A DNA stretch of 64,000 nt from Fontisphaera persica (GTDB lineage: Bacteria; Verrucomicrobiota; Verrucomicrobiia; Limisphaerales; Fontisphaeraceae), in contig NZ_CP116615.1 of assembly GCF_024832785.1 (NCBI RefSeq), positions 4,526,001 to 4,590,000 of the forward strand, written 5' to 3'. The notes below the pieces were generated by a model. It did not search any database, was not told the DNA's origin, and worked only from the letters and a program-made list of their open reading frames with translations. Positions 53,884 to 62,718 of this stretch are shown here, piece after piece. Made by a program: the position numbers and the translations under genes. Numbering within the stretch: position 1 is the first letter of the stretch; each line of letters opens with the position of its first letter.

Positions 53884-56501
53884 GGGACGGAGGGTAGGAC
53901 ACCGGCATGAATTTTACCCGCCACCCAGGCGACGCCCGGCGCCGCCTGGGGATGCGCGATGGCCACCTGGGTGATGACCGAGGAGGTGGAGGCGGAGGTG
54001 TAGTTCACGTGCCCTTGGAACCGGTAGGGTTGGTATTTTTCCAGGGGTTGATGGAAGGTCAGCTCCACGTTGCGGCAGGTGCCGTAGCGGCCGGGGATGC
54101 ACTGGCCGACAAAGGTGGAGACCAGCGAGGTGGCCAGCAGGCTGGCAGTGTCGCAGCGCCAGCGCCAGGTCTCATAATCCACCGGCATGTTGTCCACCGC
54201 GCCCGCCAGCAGCTCGTAGGCCGCGAGCAGGCTGGCATCGGTGATGACGAAGGTGAAGCCGGCCTCCATGCCGCGGGGGATTTGCTCCAGGGCCAGCTCC
54301 GGACTTTGGAGGGGGTCGGTGACCAGTGCCGGGCTGCCGCTCTGTGGGGCGGTGAGGAGGGTGGTGTCCTGCGAAGTTTTTTCGAGCACATACGCCGCCA
54401 AACCGTTGGTAAGGTCCAGGCCGGTGTTGCGGTGGCGGATTTGGAATTCAATCTCCACCGCGCGGACTTCGCGGATGTACTCGGTGATGGTGGCGCGGAG
54501 CAGCAGCGGGTCATCCGGGTAAATGGGGTGATTGAAATTGGCTTTGAGCTGGCGGAACATGGCGCGGCGTCCGGGTTGCTGGACGAGGTCGAGCACGGAA
54601 AGGAACAGCAAGGGGCACATGCCATGGACCAGGAGACCGCCGTAACGGGTGCGGCGCGCAAATTCGGGGTCGGCATGCAGGGCGCTGGCGTCGCCGGTCA
54701 GGGCAATAAACTGGCGCAGCGTTTCGCCGGTGATGGCGAGATTCAGTTCCGCCGACTGGCCGACTTCAATGGAGGGGCGGACGGTGGTCTGGCCGCTGCC
54801 GGCGGCCAGTTGGATGTAATCGGGCAGGGGGTACTTCAAGCCGGTGTTCCAGAGGAACCGGCGGCCATCGGTGGTTTGAAAACCGCTGCGCTGCCAGAAT
54901 TCGAGGCAGAGTTTGTTTTTGGGGGTGGGGAGGTATTCGGCCACCACCTCGTGCGCCCCGGCGGCCAGGGCCTGCTGCACCAGCCAGTGCACCATGGTCT
55001 GCTCCACCTTGCGGCCCAGGACGCGGCAGCTCAACAGGAAATCCACGATTTTTGCCTGCTCCCCCTGCACCTGCAAGCTGGCCAGGCCGGTCAGGCCGGA
55101 GTCGCCCAGCTTGTCTTTCACGCGGAACACCCAGACGGCATGGCCGGGCACCGAAGCCCAGGCGGCCAGTTCGGCTTCCGAGAGGCGCCGCGTGGTGAGA
55201 TTCATCTGATTGGTCTTGTTCAGCAGTTGGGCCGCGCGTGGCAGATTGGCGGGGTTGAGCTTTTCCACTTTGACCTGCAGCTCGAGCCGGCGGAGCCAAT
55301 CTTCCACGGAGGGCACTTCGCGCCGCAAATCGGCCCGGCGGCGCTCGGCCTCGTAGGCGGCCACGCGGGCGCGGTCTTCCTCGCTCAGGCGGGGGTTTTC
55401 AAAGCATTTCAAGGAGAGCAGGGTGCGGGAAAAAAGCATGGGGTTTTCCGGCCATTCCGGCACGAGCACCTCGGGGAGGGCTTCACGGATGCGCGCGCGT
55501 TCGGCGGGCTGGTCATCAATGAACACCACTGATTGCAAACCCAGCCGCAATTCGGCGGCCAGCTCCGCGAGGTTCTGCGCTTTGTCCTGCCAGTTGATGC
55601 GCCAGCCCGCGAAGTCTTCGGGGCGCAGTTGCATTTCGGGATGTTCGCGCAGGGCGGTCAGGGCGGTGGTCTCGTCATTTTTGCTGACGATGCCCAGCAG
55701 AATGCCCTGGCGGGTGAGCGCCTTGAGGGTGCGCTGGAAGTCCGCATACGCCTCGCCGAGGGCGTCATGGCCGCCGACCTGCAATTTTTCCCAGCCCACT
55801 TCGCCCACGATGCCGCCCCAGAGGGTGTCATCGAGGTCCACCACCACGAGTTTGCGTGCCTGGCCGGTGAGGCCCTGCAGGGCGGCTTTCAGGTCGCGGG
55901 CGGCCGCCTGAAACACCGCGTGGTTGAAGGGGATTTTGCCCTGAAACCAGAGCTTGTCCTGGAAGGCTTCCTTGCCACCGGCGATGAACCACGGGACACT
56001 ATCCAGCACAAAAACATTGGGGATGTCCGCCAGGGCTTCGGCCAGGCGGAGATTCATCTGGGCCAGCAGGCGGGCCGCGCCGCGCGCCGGTTGCCAGGCG
56101 GCCAGCACGCCGGCTGGCCAGGTGGCCTGCCACGAGGGCACAAACAGCCACTTGACCCGCCCCGCTGCCGCGGCCACCGCCTGGGCAAAACTGTCCACTG
56201 CCGCCAGCACCGCGCCTGGGTCAGAAGGCAAATTGGCCAGGGCGTCGCGGAAGGGGGGCGCCACCATTTCGGGGCGCGTCCATACCCAGGCAAAGTCGGG
56301 ATGGGCCAGCCACTCCGGGCGTTGGGCATCGGCGAGCATGGGGAGGACTTCGCCGTAATCGCCGGCGATGACTTCCACGGTGGGCGATTCCTCGTTGTTC
56401 TCGAGAATGCCCGCAAAATTCAGCGCATTAAAGTCCGCCAGCAGCAGACCTTTAAGGCTGCGCGGGGCGCCGATGGAAAACGCATGCTGCGAGTCCGTCA
56501 T
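53880..56501 (-). CDS. FkbH-like HAD-IIIC/GNAT protein fused to MaoC-type hotdog domains
   Basis: An 873-residue multidomain protein. Residues about 1-210 resemble the SGNH-like N-domain of FkbH proteins. A HAD-IIIC domain follows, with KLVVVDLDDTLWGGIVGEVG (Asp222, Asp224), Lys274 in IVSKNDET and VVFIDDQPAER at 325-334. A GNAT-like domain ends near 550 (SCRVLGRKVEQTMVHWLVQQ). Known FkbH enzymes load a glyceryl unit from 1,3-bisphosphoglycerate onto an ACP. From about 575 a MaoC-type hotdog follows, with LTGDASALHADPEF (Asp604, His609) and GGLLVHGM. A second hotdog-like domain ends the protein (GQCIPGRYGTCRNVELTFHQ). It lies 39 bases after the ACP gene and overlaps the deacetylase-like gene. 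Confidence 0.85.
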   Translation of the reverse strand: MTDSQHAFSIGAPRSLKGLLLADFNALNFAGILENNEESPTVEVIAGDYGEVLPMLADAQRPEWLAHPDFAWVWTRPEMVAPPFRDALANLPSDPGAVLAAVDSFAQAVAAAAGRVKWLFVPSWQATWPAGVLAAWQPARGAARLLAQMNLRLAEALADIPNVFVLDSVPWFIAGGKEAFQDKLWFQGKIPFNHAVFQAAARDLKAALQGLTGQARKLVVVDLDDTLWGGIVGEVGWEKLQVGGHDALGEAYADFQRTLKALTRQGILLGIVSKNDETTALTALREHPEMQLRPEDFAGWRINWQDKAQNLAELAAELRLGLQSVVFIDDQPAERARIREALPEVLVPEWPENPMLFSRTLLSLKCFENPRLSEEDRARVAAYEAERRRADLRREVPSVEDWLRRLELQVKVEKLNPANLPRAAQLLNKTNQMNLTTRRLSEAELAAWASVPGHAVWVFRVKDKLGDSGLTGLASLQVQGEQAKIVDFLLSCRVLGRKVEQTMVHWLVQQALAAGAHEVVAEYLPTPKNKLCLEFWQRSGFQTTDGRRFLWNTGLKYPLPDYIQLAAGSGQTTVRPSIEVGQSAELNLAITGETLRQFIALTGDASALHADPEFARRTRYGGLLVHGMCPLLFLSVLDLVQQPGRRAMFRQLKANFNHPIYPDDPLLLRATITEYIREVRAVEIEFQIRHRNTGLDLTNGLAAYVLEKTSQDTTLLTAPQSGSPALVTDPLQSPELALEQIPRGMEAGFTFVITDASLLAAYELLAGAVDNMPVDYETWRWRCDTASLLATSLVSTFVGQCIPGRYGTCRNVELTFHQPLEKYQPYRFQGHVNYTSASTSSVITQVAIAHPQAAPGVAWVAGKIHAGVLPSVP

Positions 56502-56540
56502 TAACAGAAGTAAGAAAAAAGCAAAAAGTGCGCCACAAAA

Positions 56541-56855
56541 TTACGATAACTTCTGCTCCAATAGTTTGCGAATATGCTCGGCCAAAGTTCCCAAAGTTGC
56601 AAAGGGGCTGGACTCGGCTGCCATGGTCTGGTCATCGGCCAGCATGATGGGGCAGCCGAATTCTGCTTCAATGCGCTGCTCGGTGAGGACCAGCAAGTTG
56701 ATTAACCCCAGGGAATCGAGCCTCCCACCTTCGCCGGTGAGGCGTTCTTCCGGGTTTTTGGCAAGTCGTTGGTCCCGGCGCAGTTGCAAGTTCAGCTCGT
56801 CCACTGCGCTCCAAAGGATGGCCTTAATTTTTTCCGCATCCGCCGCTTGTCCCAT
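56541..56855 (-). CDS. Acyl carrier protein (dedicated, operon-linked)
   Basis: A 104-residue acyl-carrier-type protein. The phosphopantetheine site is RLDSLGLINLLVLTEQ, with Ser48 in DSL. The helical context (ERLTGEGG before, FGCPIMLADD and LAEHIRKLLEQ after) is that of an ACP, although the residue after Ser is L-G rather than the usual L-D. I prefer the ATG at 56855; the frame is open up to a TTG at 56924, and the longer form would add 23 residues. It is the first gene of the operon with the FkbH-MaoC protein, which by family knowledge needs a cognate ACP. It is divergent from the PVC cytochrome gene. Confidence 0.82.
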   Translation of the reverse strand: MGQAADAEKIKAILWSAVDELNLQLRRDQRLAKNPEERLTGEGGRLDSLGLINLLVLTEQRIEAEFGCPIMLADDQTMAAESSPFATLGTLAEHIRKLLEQKLS

Positions 56856-56967
56856 GGGTACGTTGTTGTTTAAGGCTTGCTCAAGAATGGTTTCAATCAA
56901 GCATGCGGGCTGCCGGTGTGTCAATCTTCGCGTGTGATTATTTGGCCTGCTGGGGACCCATGACGGT

Positions 56968-59900
56968 GTGACACCCTCCGCGGTTGCGTTGCCAAAGGTC
57001 CATTGCCGGTGTAGGCTGCGGCTTGTGCGTTTGGGGTGGCATAGACGGGCGGGCCAATGGCTGGCCGCGTTGTTTTGGGCCCTGACGGGTGGCGGCCTGA
57101 GCTTATTAATATATGCGCAACCTGCGCCGCCTCCCTTGATGTCCGTGCCGGAGGTGGGGCTGCGGGTGGCGGCTGGTTTTCAGGCGCACTGGGTGGCGGA
57201 GCCGCGCTTGACCCCCAATCCGGCGGCCCTGGCGGTGGATGGGTGGGGGCGGGTGTTGGTGGGCGGGGCGGGGTACATTCGCGTTTTGCAAGATGCCGAC
57301 ACCAATGGGGTGGCGGAGGGTGTCACGGTTTTTGCGCTGACCCCTGGCGCGGTGACGGCGTTAGCGGTGGAAGGTGCAGGGGTGCTGGCCATTGTGGACC
57401 AGGCGCTGCTTCGCTACCGGGACAACAATCAGGATGGCGTGGCCGATGGTCCGCCGGAGAAATTGCTCACGTTTACCGGCCCGCCCAATGCGTGGCGTGC
57501 CTTGCGCCAGGGCGCGGACCGCTGGTGGTATGTGCTTTGTGGCGCGGGGGATGCGCCGCAACGCGGGTTTGTGCCGTTGGACAGCTCGCCGGTTTCGGTG
57601 GCTGACGGGGGCGCCTTGTATCGTTTCAGTCCGGACTGGCATGAGTACGAGGTGGTGGCGCACGGGTTTCATCACCCGGGCGGGCTCGATTTTAATGAAG
57701 CCGGGGATGGTTTCACCGCCGAGGGCGAGGCGGGAGCGGACTTTGGCCTGCCGTGGTATGCGCCCGCCAGCGTGCATCATGTGGCCTTGGGCGGACATCA
57801 TGGATGGCGCAACGCCGTGGGCCTGGAGGCGGCGGCAGGCCGGGCGCGGCCGGATTATTATGCGGACACGGTGCGCGCGTTGACGGACTTGGGGCGGGCG
57901 CGCCCCAGCGCGGTGGTGGTGTACCAGCATCATCAATTTCCCGAGCGTTACCAGCACGGCCTGATGGTGGCGGATTGGGTTTGGGGGCGCGTGTTTTTTG
58001 TACCTTTGCATCCCGAGGGCTCCTCCTACACGGGCGCGCCTGAGTTGTTTCTGGAAGCCGAGGGCCGCTCCGGTTTTGCGCCCACGGCGCTGGCGGTGGC
58101 GCCGGATGGGGCGTTGCTGGTGGCCTCGGGGCGCGGGGGGCAAAGCGGCGTTTGCCGCATCGCTCACACCGGGCCGGACCGGGTGGTGCGGGATGTCCTG
58201 CATCTGGTGCGCAGCGCCGGCACACTGGAGTCCACGCTGGTTGTGCCGCAACCGTGGGAGGCGTGGAGCCGGGCCGCCTGGCAGCCGGTGGCGCAACGGT
58301 TGGGGCCGGAGGTTTATGTGCGTGCCGTGGTGGACCCTTTGCGTCCGCCTGAACAACGGGCGCGCGCCATCGAAGTGCTGGTGCACACCTTTGACGGCCT
58401 GCCCGCACGGGAAGCGGCCGTAGCCGCCCGCGCGCCGGAGCCGGAGGTGCGCGCGCGCGCGGCATGGGCCTTGGGGGTGAAGCCGGCGCCGGGATTTACC
58501 GGGGTATTGTTGGAGTTGGCGCTGGATGCGCATCCGTGGCCGCGCCGGGTGGCGCTGGAGGCTTTGCAGGAGCGTTATTTGGAATTGGAAAACCTTTCGC
58601 TGCAAGCGGTGTTGCGCGACAACCTGGGTCATCCGGACACCCGCATCCGCCAACTGGCAGCGCGGCTGGCTGCCCGGCTGCCGCAGGCTGCATGGGAGAG
58701 GTTGCGTCAGGGCTTGCGGGCGGATGCGCCCTCGCGGCTGGGGGCGGCGCTGGCGCTCTTACTTCGGGAGCCTGGCGTTTCCTGGCATACGAATGCGCTG
58801 GAGCTGGCGCTGGGCGCATGGAATGCCACCAGTGATACGGGCCTGCGAACGGAGGCCTTGAGCCTGATGATGGCAGCGCTGGGGGATTGCCGGCGCGTCC
58901 AGCCCGGCTGGGATACGTTTGCCGGGTTTGGGCTGCAAACGTCCTTTCAGGGACATGAAATGGACTTGCGGCGCCTGCGCCTGACGGCCCGCTCTGCCTT
59001 TCCCTCCGGGCAAACGGTTTTGGATGTGGAGCTGGCGCGATTCCTGGCCATGCTGGCCGATGATGAGGCCAGAACTTTGCGCAAGGTGATGGAGCGCATT
59101 CAGGCCAACACCCCGCCCTCCCTGGATTTTCATTATCTTTGTGTGGCGGCCCGGCTGCCGCTGGCGCGCGAGGCGTCCATGACCTCGGCCACCGCCGATG
59201 CGCTTGCCGGCCTGGGCCGCAAACTGGCGGGTGTGCCCCCGGAATCGCTGGCCGGCTGGCAGCCGCGCCTGGTTGAACTGGGCCGGCATTTGCTGGCGCG
59301 GGACCCGGCGCTGGCCGAGGCGCTCGTCCGGCATCCGGATTTTGCCCGCCCGCCCCTGTTGCCGCTGGTGCCGCTGCTGAGTCCGGCGCTGCAACGGCAG
59401 GCGGCGGCGCGTTTTTTGGCGGCAGGGCAGCGGGATGCCAAATTTCCCTGCACGCCGGAGCTGCTGCAAGTGCTGGCCCTGCTACCGCCGGAGCAAACGC
59501 GCGGCTTTTTGCGGCGTCGCTGGCCGACGGTGGATTTGCCGCGCCAATGGGAAATTGCGGTGGAATTGGCGCGCGCCCCGGAAGCGGGGGACCGCGTCAT
59601 TTTCCTTGGCGCTTTGGAGGCCGGGCCGCTGGAAGTGGTGGAGGCCAGTTTGAAGGCGCTGGCGGCCTTGCCGCCGGAAGACAACCCGCGGCATCTGGCC
59701 CCAATGGCCCGCGCCCTGCGCCGCTTTGCGGCCATGCCGGAGCAGGGCGAATTGCGCCAGCAAACTTTGCGGCTGCTGGAGCGCCAGACCGGGCAGAAGT
59801 TTGGGATTACGGAAACCAACCTGTCTGCGGGTGGGCTGATGGCCGATTATCAACCGGTTTGGGACTGGCTGGCGCAGCATCACCCCAACGCGCTGCGGGA

Positions 59901-60372
59901 GCCGCATCTGCCTGCGGCCTTGGCCCTGAAATCTTTGGAGGCGCTGTTGCGCTCGACCCCCTGGGCCAAGGGTGATGCCCAGCGGGGCGCTGCGCGCTTT
60001 GAGCGGTCATGCGCTGCCTGCCACGCCGACCCGTTGCGCGCGCCGCCCCTCGAGCAGGGGGCGGCCCGGCTGCCGCCGCTGGAGCTGTTTCCGCACATAG
60101 CCTATCCGCAGCTTCGCGTTGCGGAGGAATACCGGCTGCGGGAATACCAGCTCACCAGCGGCCAGAGTGTCACGGGGCGTCCGCTCTTTGAGGGGATGGA
60201 AATCCGGCTGGTGCAGACCGCGCAGGGGGTGGTGCGTTTGCGCGCTGCGGAAATTGTGCGCTCGGTGCCGGCCGCCGGGTCTCTGATGCCGGAAGGCCTG
60301 CTCAAGGGGTGGGCGCCGGCGGACTTGGCCGATTTGTGGATGTTTTTGCGCGAGTACCAGGGCTGGCGATGA
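56968..60372 (+). CDS. PVC-type cytochrome c / membrane-bound dehydrogenase domain protein
   Basis: Exported protein of 1134 residues of a type that is frequent in Planctomycetes and Verrucomicrobia. A signal-like helix is at about residues 31-48 (LAALFWALTGGGLSLLIYA). The N-terminal beta-propeller, similar to the soluble glucose/sorbosone dehydrogenase fold, begins near residue 58 and includes PEVGLRVAAGFQAHWVAEPR and DADTNGVAEGVTVFA. A long HEAT-like helical region follows (about 460-980). The C-terminal cytochrome has a single CAACH heme motif (residues 1015-1019). The start here is a GTG at 56968; another GTG at 57025 would shorten the leader. The likely role is electron transfer in periplasmic sugar oxidation, based on the family; no partner enzyme is adjacent. 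Confidence 0.85.
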   Translation: MTPSAVALPKVHCRCRLRLVRLGWHRRAGQWLAALFWALTGGGLSLLIYAQPAPPPLMSVPEVGLRVAAGFQAHWVAEPRLTPNPAALAVDGWGRVLVGGAGYIRVLQDADTNGVAEGVTVFALTPGAVTALAVEGAGVLAIVDQALLRYRDNNQDGVADGPPEKLLTFTGPPNAWRALRQGADRWWYVLCGAGDAPQRGFVPLDSSPVSVADGGALYRFSPDWHEYEVVAHGFHHPGGLDFNEAGDGFTAEGEAGADFGLPWYAPASVHHVALGGHHGWRNAVGLEAAAGRARPDYYADTVRALTDLGRARPSAVVVYQHHQFPERYQHGLMVADWVWGRVFFVPLHPEGSSYTGAPELFLEAEGRSGFAPTALAVAPDGALLVASGRGGQSGVCRIAHTGPDRVVRDVLHLVRSAGTLESTLVVPQPWEAWSRAAWQPVAQRLGPEVYVRAVVDPLRPPEQRARAIEVLVHTFDGLPAREAAVAARAPEPEVRARAAWALGVKPAPGFTGVLLELALDAHPWPRRVALEALQERYLELENLSLQAVLRDNLGHPDTRIRQLAARLAARLPQAAWERLRQGLRADAPSRLGAALALLLREPGVSWHTNALELALGAWNATSDTGLRTEALSLMMAALGDCRRVQPGWDTFAGFGLQTSFQGHEMDLRRLRLTARSAFPSGQTVLDVELARFLAMLADDEARTLRKVMERIQANTPPSLDFHYLCVAARLPLAREASMTSATADALAGLGRKLAGVPPESLAGWQPRLVELGRHLLARDPALAEALVRHPDFARPPLLPLVPLLSPALQRQAAARFLAAGQRDAKFPCTPELLQVLALLPPEQTRGFLRRRWPTVDLPRQWEIAVELARAPEAGDRVIFLGALEAGPLEVVEASLKALAALPPEDNPRHLAPMARALRRFAAMPEQGELRQQTLRLLERQTGQKFGITETNLSAGGLMADYQPVWDWLAQHHPNALREPHLPAALALKSLEALLRSTPWAKGDAQRGAARFERSCAACHADPLRAPPLEQGAARLPPLELFPHIAYPQLRVAEEYRLREYQLTSGQSVTGRPLFEGMEIRLVQTAQGVVRLRAAEIVRSVPAAGSLMPEGLLKGWAPADLADLWMFLREYQGWR

Positions 60373-60580
60373 AGCGCCCGGACGGCGGGCGTCCGCAGGC
60401 GGCATGCGCTGGCGTTCCGGGCCTTTTACGTTCGTTCAGGGCAAACCTGGGCGGGAGGGGGCGGTGGTCACGAGGCAGGGTTCAAGGTTCCCGGCAACAG
60501 CGCATGTAAAACACTGGACAAACCCCCCGGCACAGGCTTTCATTTGCCGGATTTTGCGGGCACCCCGCCGCAAGCTGCGC

Positions 60581-62386
60581 ATGAATGTTGAATTAATAAC
60601 ACGCGCCAAAGCGCTAGGTTTTTCAGATCGGCAAATCGCTCATTTAACCGGCCAGACCGAGGATGCAGTGCGTGCCTGGCGGCTGGCGCATGGCTTGACG
60701 CCCTCCTACCGGCTGGTGGACACCTGCGCGGCGGAGTTTGAGGCGTACACCCCGTACTATTATTCGACGTATGACCGGGGCGATGACGAGGTCAAACCCA
60801 GCGACCGCCCCAAAATCATGATTTTGGGCGGCGGCCCCAACCGGATTGGGCAGGGCATCGAGTTTGATTACTGTTGCGTGCACGCGGCTTTTGCGCTCAA
60901 GGAGATTGGCTTTGAGACCATCATGGTCAACTCCAACCCGGAGACGGTCTCGACCGATTACGATACCAGTGACCGGCTCTACTTCGAGCCGCTGACGCTG
61001 GAGGACGTGCTGCATATTTATCACCGCGAAAAATGCCAGGGGGCCATTGCGCAATTTGGCGGGCAAACGCCGCTAAACCTCGCCCTGGGCTTGCAGCGCA
61101 ACGGGGTGAACATCATTGGCACCTCGCCCCAGAGCATCGAGATTGCCGAGGACCGCAAACTTTTTGCGGCGATGCTGCGCAAACTGGATATTCCCCAGCC
61201 GCCCAATGGCATAGCCACCAACGAGGCGGAGGCGCTGGCGGTGGCGCGCGAGCTGGGCTATCCGGTGCTGGTGCGGCCGTCGTTTGTGCTCGGCGGGCGG
61301 GCCATGCAGATTGTGTATTCCGACGCCGAGCTGGCGCATTACATGCGCTTTGCGGTGGAGGCATCGCCGGAGCGGCCGGTGCTGGTGGACAAGTTTCTGG
61401 AGGACGCCATCGAGGTGGATGTGGATTGCATTGCGGATGTGGGGCTGTACCCCAGTCCGCAGCAGGGGCTGGTGGTGATTGGCGGGATGTTGGAGCATAT
61501 CGAGTTTGCGGGGGTGCACTCGGGGGACGCGGCCATGGTGCTGCCGCCGCATACGCTTTCCCGGGAAATCATCCAAACCATTCGCGAATATACGCATGCC
61601 ATGGCGCGCGAGTTGCGCGTGGCGGGGCTGATGAACGTGCAATACGCCGTCAAGGACGGGCGCGTGTATGTGCTGGAAGTCAACCCGCGCGCGTCCCGCA
61701 CGGTGCCCTTTGTGAGCAAGGCGATTGGCGTGCCCCTGGCCAAGCTGGCGGCCAAAATCATGGCCGGAAAAACGCTGCCGGAGCTGGGCTTCACGGCGGA
61801 AATCTGGCCGACCTATTGGGCGGTCAAGGAGTCAGTGTTCCCTTTCAATCGTTTTCACGGCCAGGACATTCTGCTTTCGCCCGAGATGCGCTCCACCGGC
61901 GAGGTCATGGGGCTGGATGCGGATTTGGGCATTGCCTACGCCAAATCCCAAATGGCGGCCGGCTCGCCGCTGCCCACCTCGGGGCGGGTGTTCATCAGCG
62001 TGAGCGATGCGGACAAACCGCACATTGCGGAGGTGGCGCGGCAGTTTTTGGAGCTGGGCTTCGAGCTGGTGGCAACGCATGGCACGGCGGCGGCCATCAG
62101 CAAGGCTGGTCTGCCGGTCAAGACAGTGTTCAAGCTGAGTGAGGGCCGGCCCAATTCGGTGGACATGCTCAAGAACCGCGAGATTCAACTGGTCATCAAC
62201 ACGCCCTCAGGCCAGGTGCCGCGCGCGGATGAAATCAAAATCCGCACCACGGCGGTGTACACCGGCACGCCCATCATGACGACGCTGGGAGGTGCCAAGG
62301 CCGCCGCGCTGGGCATCGCGGCCCTGAAACAGCGCGGGTACGACGTCAAGACGCTGCAGGAGTATCACGAAGTGCGCCCGGCTTGA
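60581..62386 (+). CDS. carB: Carbamoyl-phosphate synthase large subunit, C-terminal half
   Basis: Cytoplasmic enzyme half for the second phosphorylation (carbamate to carbamoyl phosphate) in pyrimidine and arginine synthesis. The 601-residue product starts in the end of the CarB oligomerisation domain (ELITRAKALGFSDRQIAHLTG, in part), continues with YRLVDTCAAEFEAYTPYYYS and ILGGGPNRIGQGIEFDYCC. It then has the complete second ATP-grasp domain (RPSFVLGGRAMQIVY, VLEVNPRASRTVPFVSKAIG) and the C-terminal allosteric MGS-like domain (FELVATHGTAAAISKAG). The first ATP-grasp half (about 470 residues) is missing; upstream is an unrelated intact gene. So carB is split, with the first half elsewhere. 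I chose the ATG at 60581; the frame extends to 60404 without CarB similarity. Confidence 0.93.
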   Translation: MNVELITRAKALGFSDRQIAHLTGQTEDAVRAWRLAHGLTPSYRLVDTCAAEFEAYTPYYYSTYDRGDDEVKPSDRPKIMILGGGPNRIGQGIEFDYCCVHAAFALKEIGFETIMVNSNPETVSTDYDTSDRLYFEPLTLEDVLHIYHREKCQGAIAQFGGQTPLNLALGLQRNGVNIIGTSPQSIEIAEDRKLFAAMLRKLDIPQPPNGIATNEAEALAVARELGYPVLVRPSFVLGGRAMQIVYSDAELAHYMRFAVEASPERPVLVDKFLEDAIEVDVDCIADVGLYPSPQQGLVVIGGMLEHIEFAGVHSGDAAMVLPPHTLSREIIQTIREYTHAMARELRVAGLMNVQYAVKDGRVYVLEVNPRASRTVPFVSKAIGVPLAKLAAKIMAGKTLPELGFTAEIWPTYWAVKESVFPFNRFHGQDILLSPEMRSTGEVMGLDADLGIAYAKSQMAAGSPLPTSGRVFISVSDADKPHIAEVARQFLELGFELVATHGTAAAISKAGLPVKTVFKLSEGRPNSVDMLKNREIQLVINTPSGQVPRADEIKIRTTAVYTGTPIMTTLGGAKAAALGIAALKQRGYDVKTLQEYHEVRPA

Positions 62387-62715
62387 TCGGAGGGGTTGGT
62401 TTTGCCGGCGGCTGCGCGGGTCTCCTGCACGATTTTTTCCAGGACATTCAGATATTCCGCAAAGGCGCTGCGGCCGGCCTCGGAAAGCGCCAGGGTGGTC
62501 AGGGGGCGGTTTTTGAAAGTGCTCTTGTTCACCACCACGTAGCCCGCTTCCTGCAGCGTGCGGAGGTGGGTGGTCAAATTGCCGTCGGTCATTTGCAACA
62601 AGGCCCGCAGGTCGGTGTAGGAAAGCTCCGGATTGGCCGCCAACAAAGACATGATGGCGAGCCGCCCTTTTTCGTGGATCACCCGATCCAGTTGGCGGAA
62701 GGCCTCCGGGTCCAT
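62365..62715 (-). CDS. Winged-helix transcriptional regulator (HTH_34-like)
   Basis: A 116-residue DNA-binding protein of the small winged-helix class. The helix-turn-helix is in SYTDLRALLQMTDGNLTTHL with LRTLQEAGYVVVNKS and the wing FKNRPLTTLALSEAGRSAF. It has no sensor domain. It is followed by, and probably cotranscribed with, the membrane protein whose gene lies 3 bases upstream, a pairing usual for this family. Its 3' end overlaps the 3' end of carB by 22 bases in convergent direction. The regulated genes are unknown; the membrane partner may be among them. Confidence 0.87.
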   Translation of the reverse strand: MDPEAFRQLDRVIHEKGRLAIMSLLAANPELSYTDLRALLQMTDGNLTTHLRTLQEAGYVVVNKSTFKNRPLTTLALSEAGRSAFAEYLNVLEKIVQETRAAAGKTNPSDQAGRTS

Positions 62716-62718
62716 GCG

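Noticed and set aside
60404-60580. Possible frameshifted N-terminal half of carB just upstream
   Set aside because: No CarB motif from the first half (for example the first ATP-grasp) is visible in any frame between the PVC cytochrome gene and 60581.
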